Source: an uncultured Pelagibacteraceae bacterium (GTDB taxonomy: Bacteria; Pseudomonadota; Alphaproteobacteria; Pelagibacterales; Pelagibacteraceae). Taken from it: DNA of 54,813 bases. The notes under the pieces were generated by a model. That model was not told the DNA's origin. It was given only the letters and a program-made list of their open reading frames with translations, and did no database searches. Location: positions 1 to 54,813 of the forward strand of contig CACOTF010000005.1 of assembly GCA_902630065.1 (NCBI GenBank), read 5' to 3'. Positions 17,518 to 25,629 of this stretch are shown here, one piece after another (the stretch's first letter is position 1; each line of letters opens with the position of its first letter). A program made the position numbers and the translations under genes.

Positions 17518-19053
17518 ATGAAGACAATAAAAACTTGCGTAACCGCTCTAATATCAGCTTTGTTGGTATTTAGTCCTGTTGCGTATGCTGATAAGTGGAG
17601 TGATCAGTTTCCACATATCAAAGCAACTGGGGATATTCCTGGTGATTGTTCTTACGAGTCTATGTCTAAGAAAAACTATAAAGGCAAGACGCTTAAGATT
17701 AATACACATGCTGTACCAGTCATGGGAGAACCAACAGCTCTACATGCTGAGCAGTTCGCTAAACTTACTGGAGCAAAAGTTGATGTTACTCATACACCAG
17801 CAGGTGACTTATATGCGAAAGCAATGGTACCATTTCAAGCTGGACAAGCTCCATACGACATCGTTTTTGGATTTTCAAACTTCATTAACGATTGGAGAAG
17901 ATACTTAGAGCCAGTTCCAAAGAAATACGTTGAGATGAAACAAATGAAAGACGTTACTCCGTCTCATATCGGTGTAGCATCTTGGGATGGTGTTATGTAT
18001 CAGTTTCCGGTTGATGGAGACAGACATTATCTAAAATATAGAAAAGATGTAATTGATAATCCTGAGTACCAAAAACAATATAAAGAAGCTACTGGTAAAG
18101 AACTAAGAGTTCCTCAAACTTGGAAAGAGTATGGAGAAATGGCAGCTTACTTTAATAATTGGGACTGGGATGGAGATGGCGAGAAAGAATACGGATCTGC
18201 TGAAGTAATGAAAAAAGACGATCTAATGTATGCTGCTTTCTATTCAAGATCTGCTGCTTACTCAAAAAATCCTAAAACACCTGGTGGTTTTTTCTTTGAT
18301 TTAGAAACTATGAAACCACTAATTAACAATCCAGGTTTTGTTGAAGCTTTAACTGACTGGGTAGAGGCAACTAAATATGTTCCTCCAGGAGGAATAAATT
18401 TTGGTTTAGGTGATGAAATTGGATCATTTGGTGGAGGACAAACTTTGTTTAGTTTTTCATGGGATGATGCATTTGTTGCTGCTATGCAACCAGATAGTCC
18501 AATAAACAATAAAGTTGGTGCTGCACAGTTACCAGGAGCAATGAAAGTTTGGAATAGAAAAACTAACTCTTGGGATGAAGGCTTTAACCAAGCTCCTTTC
18601 TTCGTATGGGGATGGGCAGTTGGAGTAGCTAAGAAAAGTAAAGAGAAAGAAATGGCTTTCGATTACCTATGTTTCTTTGCTAACGAAGCTAACCACCAAG
18701 CAGATATTGGAATTGGTAGATTTGGTGTAAACCCATTTAGAAATGATGACTTTAAAGTTGATGTATGGACACAAATTGGTTGGGATAAAGATATTGCTCA
18801 ATCATATGTTGATACTCTTGCACAAATGGAACAAAGTAAAAATAGAGTATTTCCATTAAGAGTTCCTGGAACTTTTGAGTTTAATGCTGCATTGGCTACT
18901 GCTGCTGCAAAAGCATTAGCTGGTCAATTATCTCCACAAGCTGCTTTAGACGAAGCTGCTAAACAGTGGGAAGATATACTTAACAGAGTAGGAAAAGATA
19001 ACGTAAGAAAAGCCTATGCTGTTGGTGTAGCAATGGAAGATAATAAGCAATAA
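17518..19053 (+). CDS. ABC transporter extracellular solute-binding protein (carbohydrate/polyol type)
   Basis: A 511-residue periplasmic binding protein with a Sec signal peptide (about 1-24, ending AYA-DKW). It belongs to the long extracellular solute-binding protein family 1 group used with MalFG-like permeases: PYDIVFGFSNF, the DGVMYQFPVDGDRH segment near the start of the second lobe, and a Trp/Phe-rich pocket region (FSWDDAF, FVWGWAVG). It captures the substrate for the four genes downstream. Partner ATPases resemble the glycerol-transport pair GlpS/GlpT, so a glycerol, polyol or small sugar substrate is possible; the binding protein itself does not settle this. Confidence 0.87.
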   Translation: MKTIKTCVTALISALLVFSPVAYADKWSDQFPHIKATGDIPGDCSYESMSKKNYKGKTLKINTHAVPVMGEPTALHAEQFAKLTGAKVDVTHTPAGDLYAKAMVPFQAGQAPYDIVFGFSNFINDWRRYLEPVPKKYVEMKQMKDVTPSHIGVASWDGVMYQFPVDGDRHYLKYRKDVIDNPEYQKQYKEATGKELRVPQTWKEYGEMAAYFNNWDWDGDGEKEYGSAEVMKKDDLMYAAFYSRSAAYSKNPKTPGGFFFDLETMKPLINNPGFVEALTDWVEATKYVPPGGINFGLGDEIGSFGGGQTLFSFSWDDAFVAAMQPDSPINNKVGAAQLPGAMKVWNRKTNSWDEGFNQAPFFVWGWAVGVAKKSKEKEMAFDYLCFFANEANHQADIGIGRFGVNPFRNDDFKVDVWTQIGWDKDIAQSYVDTLAQMEQSKNRVFPLRVPGTFEFNAALATAAAKALAGQLSPQAALDEAAKQWEDILNRVGKDNVRKAYAVGVAMEDNKQ

Positions 19054-19065
19054 TTTTGTAAAACT

Positions 19066-19093
19066 TGTGGCCGTTTTTTAACGGCCACATTTT
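19066..19093 (+). terminator. Strong hairpin after the ABC binding-protein gene (attenuator/terminator)
   Basis: Perfect 10-bp stem TGTGGCCGTT (19066-19075) and AACGGCCACA (19080-19089) around a TTTT loop, followed by TTTT. It is among the few GC-rich stretches in the window. It sits between the binding protein and the first permease, so it likely terminates or processes most transcripts, giving more binding protein than membrane subunits. Confidence 0.8.
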
Positions 19094-19115
19094 AAAATAA
19101 TCCAAAAAAAAAATT

Positions 19116-19982
19116 ATGAATTTTAAACACAAGTTTGTTTTTTTATTCCCAGGATTGTTTGTGCTTATTGGAATTTTAATCTTTCCAATTATTTTTACTA
19201 TTAGATTAAGTCTTTCTGGATGGAATAGTTATACACCAGAAATGAACTTCATAGGTATTACGAATTATATAAGGTTATTTACTGATGACCCGAGGTTTTG
19301 GGAGTCTTTTTTTAGGTTAAGTTTTTTATCTGTTACCACAGTTATTCTTCAATATGTTATCGGATTTGCTCTAGCGATGATGGTTTGGAGAGAAATAAAA
19401 TTTAAAAGATTTTTTAGAGTAATTTTTCTAGTACCCATGATGACAACTCCAGTAATAATGACAGTAATTTGGAGAACATTTTTTCATGAATCACTAGGTC
19501 CTGTAAATGATTTGTTAGGTGGATTAGGAGTAAAACCTATTTTATGGTTGAGTGATCCAGTTATAGCGAAGTTTACTGTTATAATTGTTGAGGTTTGGCA
19601 ATGGACACCGTTTATGTTTTTACTGTTACTAGCTGGACTTTTGTCACTTCCAAAAGAACCCTTTTTGGCAGCCGCTATAGATGGAGCAAGTCCATTTAGA
19701 AAATTTGTTTATGTAACTTTTCCTTTGATGGCTCCAATATCAATTGGAGCAATAATAATAAGACTTATAGAGGCTTCAAAAATAATGGATACAGTATTTG
19801 TTTTGACTTCAGGAGGACCAGGTACTGCAACTGAGACGTCAAGTTTTTATATTTATATTAAAGGATTAAGAGAATTTCAGATGGGTTATGCAGCAACCTT
19901 ATCTTTCACTTATCTTGTCATAATGATTATCAGTTTAACGATAATAGCTAAAGTTTTAACCAAATTAATGATCAAAGAATAA
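19116..19982 (+). CDS. ABC transporter permease 1 (MalF-like)
   Basis: Inner-membrane permease of 288 residues with six hydrophobic helices. The first helix starts directly at the N-terminus (FVFLFPGLFVLIGILIFP). The EAA loop that docks on the ATPase reads EPFLAAAIDGASPFRKFVYVTFPLM, here about residues 186-210, with the conserved G-x-x-x-x-x-x-x-x-x-P spacing. It pairs with the next permease to form the channel. It begins 23 bases after the attenuator-like hairpin and ends 2 bases before the second permease gene. Confidence 0.93.
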   Translation: MNFKHKFVFLFPGLFVLIGILIFPIIFTIRLSLSGWNSYTPEMNFIGITNYIRLFTDDPRFWESFFRLSFLSVTTVILQYVIGFALAMMVWREIKFKRFFRVIFLVPMMTTPVIMTVIWRTFFHESLGPVNDLLGGLGVKPILWLSDPVIAKFTVIIVEVWQWTPFMFLLLLAGLLSLPKEPFLAAAIDGASPFRKFVYVTFPLMAPISIGAIIIRLIEASKIMDTVFVLTSGGPGTATETSSFYIYIKGLREFQMGYAATLSFTYLVIMIISLTIIAKVLTKLMIKE

Positions 19983-19984
19983 CT

Positions 19985-20833
19985 ATGAGCAAACTTTACA
20001 CTTTTCTTAAATATTTCTTTATTACATTTTGGACTGTATTTGTTGTTGCGCCATTTCTGTGGGCTGTATCAACATCTTTTAAAGACTTCCAATCTGTAAA
20101 TAGTAAAGTAACTTATATTCCTTGGTTAGATTTCGAACCAACATTGGAGGGTTGGAGAGTTTTAATTAAGTCTCCTGCGAAAGGTGGAGTAGATATTGTT
20201 GAGCCTTATTTTAATAGTATTTTTGTAACTTGTACTGCTAGTTTAATAAGTATTGTTCTTGGTACTCTTGCTGCTTATGCACTATCAAGATTTACCTTTA
20301 AAGCCGGATTTGTAAGAAATAACGATATTACCTTTTTCTTTATTTCACAAAGAATCATGCCTCCAATTGTATTATCAATTCCTTTCTTTATTTTTCTAAG
20401 CACGATAGGGTTGCTCGATAGCTTACTAGGTTTAGTGGTCGTATACATCGTTTTATTAATGCCAATTGCTGTTTGGATTATGGTAGATTTTTTTAATAGA
20501 GTTCCAAAAGAATTAGATGAGACTGCATTAATTGATGGGTGCAATCCTTATCAAGCTTTCTATAAAGTTGTTTTACCAAATTCAATACCTGGCTTAATTG
20601 TTGCAGGAATGTTTTGTATTATTTTTGGATGGATAGATTTCTTTTTTGCATTTATTTTGACATTTACTGAAGTACAATTGTTACCCGTGAAGGTTGTTGC
20701 ACTTAATTCATCAATAACACCATGGTGGAGCCTTTCGGCATCAGCTTTAGTCTCTGTTGCACCATTAATAATAGTTGCATTTATAGTTGAGAGATATCTA
20801 TCAAAAGGAAATTTATCAGGAGCATTAAAATAA
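19985..20833 (+). CDS. ABC transporter permease 2 (MalG-like)
   Basis: Second permease of the carbohydrate/polyol-type importer, 282 residues, six helices. The MalG family marks are WAVSTSFKDFQSV in the N-terminal periplasmic region, AYALSRFTFKAG, and the EAA loop ELDETALIDGCNPYQAFYKVVLP at about 177-199. It is one base-overlapping with the first ATPase gene (20833), showing tight translational coupling. Confidence 0.93.
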   Translation: MSKLYTFLKYFFITFWTVFVVAPFLWAVSTSFKDFQSVNSKVTYIPWLDFEPTLEGWRVLIKSPAKGGVDIVEPYFNSIFVTCTASLISIVLGTLAAYALSRFTFKAGFVRNNDITFFFISQRIMPPIVLSIPFFIFLSTIGLLDSLLGLVVVYIVLLMPIAVWIMVDFFNRVPKELDETALIDGCNPYQAFYKVVLPNSIPGLIVAGMFCIIFGWIDFFFAFILTFTEVQLLPVKVVALNSSITPWWSLSASALVSVAPLIIVAFIVERYLSKGNLSGALK

Positions 20834-21912
20834 TGAATTTAATTGGAGAGAAAATTTCATATAAACCTGATGAACAATTTCATTTAAACGATGTCTCGTT
20901 TAATTTTAAAAAAGGTAATTTGTATACCATTTTAGGCAGAACTTTATCTGGCAAAACGACTCTTTTAAAAACAATTGCAGGATTATTAAATCCAGATCAA
21001 GGCTCAATTTCTTTTGAGGAAAAAGACTTTATTAAAATACCAGTTTGGGAAAGAAATGTTGCTATGGTCTATCAACAATTTATTAATTACCCTCATTTAA
21101 ATGTCTATGAAAACATAACTTTTCCATTAGAACAAAGAAAATTAAGTCCTGAGCAAATAAAAAAAGATGTAGATGAAGCTCTAAAAACTGTTGGATTAGT
21201 TGGATTTGAAAATAGAAAAATTCAGGAATTATCTGGCGGACAGCAACAAAGGGTTGCACTTGCAAGATCACTTGCAAAAAAAGCAAAAATTTTGTTGCTA
21301 GACGAACCCCTAGTTAATTTAGATTATAAACTTAGAGAGCAGTTAAGAGAAGAATTTAAAAGAATTTTCTCAGAAGGACTGTCCCAAGATACAATTTTAA
21401 TTTATTCAACAACTGATCCCCAAGAAGTAATGGAACTAAATGGAGAAGTAATTGTTTTAGATGAAGGGAAGGTATTACAAAAAGGTCCTGCCAAAGAGAT
21501 TTTTGAAAATCCATCTAATTTAAAAGTTGCAGAAATATCAAATGATCCACCAATGAATGTTTTAAAGGGTTCAAAAAATTCAAAAAATCTGAACTTTGAG
21601 AATATTTCTTTAGAAATTCCAAATCATTTTAAGAATTTAGAAGATAAAGATTATAATTTTGGAATTAGAGCTTCAGAAATAAAACTTGATGAAAATGGTG
21701 AAGAATTCGAAATAGAATTAGCAGAGATTAGTGGTTCAGAAACATTGCTTCATCTAAAAAGGGGAAATTCAAAAATAATTGCTTTAATCGAGGAAGTAAT
21801 GAATTTTAAAATTCATGAGAAAGTAAAAATAAATTTTAATGCAAATAAATTTTACGCTTTTGGTGAAGATGAAAAATTAGTTTCGTCACCATATGGAGGA
21901 ACAAATGGCTAA
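20833..21912 (+). CDS. ABC transporter ATPase 1, degenerate H-loop (GlpS-like)
   Basis: MalK-type ATPase of 359 residues. Walker A is GRTLSGKTT (35-43), the signature LSGGQ is intact (133-137) and Walker B is LLLDE (154-158). The switch histidine is missing: the segment reads YSTTDPQE, with Thr194 where His is normally found. A C-terminal regulatory domain follows (about 230-359). The motif set resembles GlpS of the rhizobial glycerol importer as I remember it. The following ATPase has the opposite defect, so the two should form an asymmetric heterodimer with one catalytic site. Confidence 0.9.
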   Translation: MNLIGEKISYKPDEQFHLNDVSFNFKKGNLYTILGRTLSGKTTLLKTIAGLLNPDQGSISFEEKDFIKIPVWERNVAMVYQQFINYPHLNVYENITFPLEQRKLSPEQIKKDVDEALKTVGLVGFENRKIQELSGGQQQRVALARSLAKKAKILLLDEPLVNLDYKLREQLREEFKRIFSEGLSQDTILIYSTTDPQEVMELNGEVIVLDEGKVLQKGPAKEIFENPSNLKVAEISNDPPMNVLKGSKNSKNLNFENISLEIPNHFKNLEDKDYNFGIRASEIKLDENGEEFEIELAEISGSETLLHLKRGNSKIIALIEEVMNFKIHEKVKINFNANKFYAFGEDEKLVSSPYGGTNG

Positions 21913-22978
21913 AATTGATTTATCTAATATTTCTCATACTTATAATCCTCTAGATCCAAAACCAACATATGCCCTTAATCCGTTTTCAATGACATGGGAA
22001 AATGGCAAGCGGTATGCAATTTTGGGACCTTCTGGTTGCGGAAAAACCACAATGTTAAACATTGTTTCTGGACTAGTGAGACCATCCAAAGGTGAAATAT
22101 TATTCGATGAAACACCTGTAACCGATTTAAAAACAGAAGATCGAAATATTGCCCAAGTTTTCCAATTCCCAGTAATTTACAATACAATGACTGTTTATGA
22201 TAATTTAGCTTTTCCACTAAGATGCAGGGAATTTACAAAAGAAAAAATTGAAGAAAGAGTAAAAGCAGTTTCAGATACTTTAAATTTATCTTCATTTTTA
22301 AACTCACCAGCAAGAAAATTAACGGCTGATCAAAAACAACTTATCTCTCTAGGCAGAGGTTTAGTTCGAGAAGACGTTGCTGCTGTTTTAATGGACGAAC
22401 CTCTTACAGTTATAGATCCAGATTTAAAATTTAGACTTCGAAGAAACTTAAAAGAAATCAATGAACAATATAAAACAACATTGGTTTATGTAACTCATGA
22501 TCAAAACGAAGCTATGACTTTTGCCGAAAATATAATTGTTATGGATCAAGGTGAAATCGTGCAAGTTGGATTGCCAAAAGATTTATTTGAAAAACCTAAA
22601 ACAACTTTTGTTGGTTATTTTATTGGCTCTCCTGCGATGAATATTTTTCATTCAACTGTATCCTCTGATCATGAAGTAAAAATTAATGATACCACTATTA
22701 AGACAAATTCAAATTTAGGAAATTTAAAAGATAAAAATGTTAAACTGGGTATTAGATCCGAGTTCATAGAATTGGCTGAAAAAGAAAAAAGTAATACAGT
22801 TAAAATTAAACTCACAAGAGTTGAGGACTTTGGTAATTTTAAGCTCCTTACAGGAAAAATGGGTGATTTAGTGATTAAGTCAAAAGTAGAAAGAGAAAAA
22901 CCCATTCCAGACGGAGAATTAAATTTATATTTTCCACCAGAGAAATGTTGCGTTTATTCTGATGAAAAATTAGTTTAA
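21905..22978 (+). CDS. ABC transporter ATPase 2, degenerate signature motif (GlpT-like)
   Basis: Second MalK-type ATPase, 357 residues. Walker A GPSGCGKTT (41-49), Walker B VLMDE (161-165) and the switch histidine His198 (VTHDQ) are all canonical, but the signature is LTADQ (139-143) instead of LSGGQ. The C-terminal regulatory domain carries the FVGYFIGSPAMN lead-in. The ATG at 21905 is preferred over the in-frame ATG at 21893, because GGAGGA lies just upstream of it; the gene then overlaps ATPase 1 by 8 bases. It pairs with ATPase 1 to drive the importer. Confidence 0.9.
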   Translation: MAKIDLSNISHTYNPLDPKPTYALNPFSMTWENGKRYAILGPSGCGKTTMLNIVSGLVRPSKGEILFDETPVTDLKTEDRNIAQVFQFPVIYNTMTVYDNLAFPLRCREFTKEKIEERVKAVSDTLNLSSFLNSPARKLTADQKQLISLGRGLVREDVAAVLMDEPLTVIDPDLKFRLRRNLKEINEQYKTTLVYVTHDQNEAMTFAENIIVMDQGEIVQVGLPKDLFEKPKTTFVGYFIGSPAMNIFHSTVSSDHEVKINDTTIKTNSNLGNLKDKNVKLGIRSEFIELAEKEKSNTVKIKLTRVEDFGNFKLLTGKMGDLVIKSKVEREKPIPDGELNLYFPPEKCCVYSDEKLV

Positions 22979-22985
22979 GAGATAA

Positions 22986-24284
22986 ATGAAACTCCTAAAT
23001 TTATCAGCACAACAACTTTTAAAAAAACTTAAAAATAAACAATTAACTTCCGTTGAACTTTGTAAAGCATATATCAATCAAAAAAAAAAATATGATAAGA
23101 ATATTCAAGCTTGGGAATATTTTAATGAAAAAAAACTCCTAAGTGATGCAAAAAAATCTGATAATCAGAGAATAAAATTAAAATCTTTAGGGGTTTTGCA
23201 TGGTCTACCAGTAGCACTTAAAGATATTATCTCAACATCTGAAATGCCAACAAAATATGGTGCAAGAATAAAATTAAAAAAAAAGAATAATTCAGATGCT
23301 AAAATTGTTGAGCTTTTAAAAAAGGCTGGAGCAATAATTATGGGTAAAACTGTAACTTGTGAATTAGCTTTCTTATCGCCATCAAAAACTAAAAACCCAC
23401 ATGATTATTCAAGAACACCAGGAGGTTCATCTAGTGGCTCTGCAGCTGTTATTGCATCTGATATGGCACCATTATCAATCGGAACTCAAACGGGTGGATC
23501 TGTAATCAGGCCAGCCTCTTATTGTGGAGTTGTTGGTTATAAACCTACCTATGGATTAATTTCTAGAAATGGTGTTTTGCAAACATCATATAATTTAGAT
23601 CAAGTCGGAGTATTTGGAAAAACAATTAGTGATGTAGCACTATTATCGAAAGTTTTGTTTGCTAGAGACGATGCAGATGAAACAACAACAAATATTAATT
23701 TTCTTAATAAAAAAATTAAAATAAAAAAATCAAAATTTGTTTTTTATAAAACCAAACGCTGGAGAAATGTTGACAGTATTTCAAAAAAATCATTTAACAA
23801 ATTTATTTTAAATAATAAAAAAATAGTAAAGGTTGAGACTGCTCCTAAATATTTTGAAGATATGATTGATTGTCATACAATTATATATGAGACAGAGATG
23901 GCTCAAAATTTCCATCATTATTACAAAACTTCAAAAGGAAAACTTTCTATAGAAATTAAGAGAGCAATTATTAACGGACTAAAACATTCGGCAAAAGATT
24001 ATGCTTTAGCTTTAGATGCGATGAGAACATACTCAAAAAACTTAGATAGTATATTTGAAAGGTTTGATGCAATTATAACGCCAAGTAGTTGTGGAATTGC
24101 TGACAAAGGATTTAAGACAACTGGGAGTCCAGAATTTAATAAGATTTGGTCTCTAGCACATGTACCATGCATTTCACTGCCAATTTTAAAAGGCGAAAAA
24201 AATTTGCCTTTAGGAGTGCAAATTATAGGCAAACAATTTGAAGATCTAAGCATGTTAAACCATGCCAAAATATTCAATAATTAA
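22986..24284 (+). CDS. Amidase signature family protein
   Basis: A 432-residue amidase-signature hydrolase. The Ser-cisSer-Lys triad is visible: Lys79 (VALKDI), Ser148 (TPGGSSSGS) and Ser172 (GTQTGGSVIRP). It should hydrolyse an amide to acid and ammonia in the cytoplasm; no signal peptide. It is not GatA-like enough to assign to tRNA amidotransferase, since no gatB or gatC is adjacent. It follows ATPase 2 by 7 bases and so likely shares the ABC transcript, perhaps processing an imported compound. A terminator-like hairpin follows. Confidence 0.87.
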   Translation: MKLLNLSAQQLLKKLKNKQLTSVELCKAYINQKKKYDKNIQAWEYFNEKKLLSDAKKSDNQRIKLKSLGVLHGLPVALKDIISTSEMPTKYGARIKLKKKNNSDAKIVELLKKAGAIIMGKTVTCELAFLSPSKTKNPHDYSRTPGGSSSGSAAVIASDMAPLSIGTQTGGSVIRPASYCGVVGYKPTYGLISRNGVLQTSYNLDQVGVFGKTISDVALLSKVLFARDDADETTTNINFLNKKIKIKKSKFVFYKTKRWRNVDSISKKSFNKFILNNKKIVKVETAPKYFEDMIDCHTIIYETEMAQNFHHYYKTSKGKLSIEIKRAIINGLKHSAKDYALALDAMRTYSKNLDSIFERFDAIITPSSCGIADKGFKTTGSPEFNKIWSLAHVPCISLPILKGEKNLPLGVQIIGKQFEDLSMLNHAKIFNN

Positions 24285-24301
24285 AGATAATTCATAAACA
24301 T

Positions 24302-24320
24302 TTACAATCATAGATTGTAA
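24302..24320 (+). repeat. 8-bp stem-loop after the amidase gene
   Basis: TTACAATC (24302-24309), loop ATA, GATTGTAA (24313-24320). It is AT-rich and sits just before the terminator-like hairpin. It could assist termination or be an operator; no function is demonstrated. Confidence 0.35.
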
Positions 24321-24322
24321 TT

Positions 24323-24346
24323 AAGTGAAAAATCCTCACTTTTTTA
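24323..24346 (+). terminator. Rho-independent terminator-like hairpin after the amidase gene
   Basis: AAGTGA (24323-24328), a 7-base loop, TCACTT (24336-24341) and then a short T-run. It closes the ABC importer-amidase unit and separates it from the TRAP transporter genes. Confidence 0.5.
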
Positions 24347-24396
24347 AAATGACTCTAAGAAACATATATGCTTTAAATGCATCAGTTAATTAACTT

Positions 24397-24404
24397 AAAG
24401 AGGA
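24397..24404 (+). promoter_or_regulatory. Strong ribosome-binding site of the TRAP binding-protein gene
   Basis: AAAGAGGAG lies 6 bases before the ATG at 24411. It is one of the best Shine-Dalgarno sequences in the window and fits high expression of a periplasmic binding protein. Confidence 0.55.
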
Positions 24405-24410
24405 GAAATA

Positions 24411-25541
24411 ATGATTAAAGAAAAAAAACTATTGAAGGGTAAAACTCCTTCAAGACGTAAATTCTTTAAGGCTGCTGCTGCGACTGGTGTTGCTGCTGTA
24501 GCTGCATCATCTTTAGCTGCTCCAGCCGTTGCCAAAGAAAGAATTGAAGCTTCTATGGTAGCTACATGGGGAAGAGATTTCCCAGGTTTAGGAACTGGTG
24601 CGCAAAGATTTGCTCAAAGAATTACAGACATGAGTGATGGAAGAATTCAAGTCACTTACTATGCAGCAAACGAAAGGGTTAAAGCGTTTGACTCATTTGA
24701 TGAAGTTGCTTCAGGTAACTCGCAAATGTATCACGCTGCTGACTACTACTGGGTTAAAAAAGATCCAGCTTGGGGTTACTTTACAGCTGTACCTTTCGGT
24801 TTCACTTACACTGAAATGAACGCATGGATTAGATTTGCTGGTGGTCAACAATTATGGGATGAACTATCAGACAAATTCGGTCTAAAAAACTTTATGTGTG
24901 GAAGCACAGGAGTTCAAATGGGTGGATGGTTTAACAAGAAAATTAGAAGCCCTAATGACTTCAAAGGTCTTAAAATGCGTATGCCTGGATTAGGTGGACA
25001 AGTTATCGGTAAACTTGGAGGATCTCCAGTTTCACTTCCTGGTGGACAAATTTACGAAAACCTTGTTTCTGGTGCAATTGATGCAACAGAGTGGGTAGGT
25101 CCATGGAATGATGAAGCTATGAAATTCCAAGAAGCTGCTAAATACTACTACTATCCTGGAATGCACGAGCCAGGATCTATGTTAGCATGTGGTACTAACA
25201 AATCTTGGTTTACAAGCTTATCAAAATCAGATCAGCTATTAATTGAAGCTGCAGCTGCGATGGAAAATGACGTTATGATGTCAGAGTACAACGCTAAAAA
25301 TGGTGCTGCGCTTGCAAGATTAATAAACGATCATGGTGTTAAACTAGAGAAGTTTAGCGACAAAGTTTATGATGGTTTTGCTAAAGCTGCTAATGAAGTA
25401 TTTGAGGAAACAAGAGCAAGCAGTGGTCTCGCTGAGAGAATCCACTCTAGTTTCTTACAGGCTAGAAAAGACATTGGTTCTTGGACCAACTTGTCTGACT
25501 CACCTTACATTTCTCAAAGAAACAGAGCATTAGGAATGTAA
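24411..25541 (+). CDS. TRAP transporter solute-binding protein, TakP-like (DctP family)
   Basis: A 376-residue periplasmic TRAP binding protein. The N-terminus has a twin-arginine signal: SRRKFFKAA followed by an Ala-rich hydrophobic stretch ending APAVA, about residues 15-41. The mature domain has the DctP pattern of the mannitol/chloroaromatic-2-oxoacid branch: KMRMPGLGGQVIGKLGG, LPGGQIYENL and DATEWVGPWND, as in the TakP 2-oxoacid binder, including the Arg in MRMPG that usually salt-bridges the substrate carboxylate. An organic-acid substrate, perhaps a 2-oxoacid, is inferred and fits the hydroxyacid enzymes upstream. Confidence 0.9.
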   Translation: MIKEKKLLKGKTPSRRKFFKAAAATGVAAVAASSLAAPAVAKERIEASMVATWGRDFPGLGTGAQRFAQRITDMSDGRIQVTYYAANERVKAFDSFDEVASGNSQMYHAADYYWVKKDPAWGYFTAVPFGFTYTEMNAWIRFAGGQQLWDELSDKFGLKNFMCGSTGVQMGGWFNKKIRSPNDFKGLKMRMPGLGGQVIGKLGGSPVSLPGGQIYENLVSGAIDATEWVGPWNDEAMKFQEAAKYYYYPGMHEPGSMLACGTNKSWFTSLSKSDQLLIEAAAAMENDVMMSEYNAKNGAALARLINDHGVKLEKFSDKVYDGFAKAANEVFEETRASSGLAERIHSSFLQARKDIGSWTNLSDSPYISQRNRALGM

Positions 25542-25561
25542 TCTAACTAAATTTAGTTATT

Positions 25562-25591
25562 AAAGGGCCCTTAATTGGGCCCTTTTTTTTT
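25562..25591 (+). terminator. Strong Rho-independent hairpin after the TRAP binding-protein gene
   Basis: AAAGGGCCC (25562-25570), loop TTAATT, GGGCCCTTT (25577-25585), then an unbroken T-run to 25591. It has all the marks of an intrinsic terminator. The two TRAP membrane genes lie just downstream on the same strand, so partial read-through would set a high ratio of binding protein to permease. Confidence 0.88.
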
Positions 25592-25629
25592 AAACAAAAT
25601 CGAGTATTACTTAGGTATTTTAAAATACT

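Noticed and set aside
24384-24395. Palindrome AGTTAATTAACT upstream of the TRAP binding-protein gene as an operator
   Set aside because: Short, AT-rich and without a second copy nearby; there is no regulator gene in the window to pair with it.
25544-25559. Perfect 16-base palindrome TAACTAAATTTAGTTA after the TRAP binding-protein gene
   Set aside because: All but two pairs are A:T, it has no loop and lies just before a real terminator. It could be an operator but chance in AT-rich DNA is as likely.
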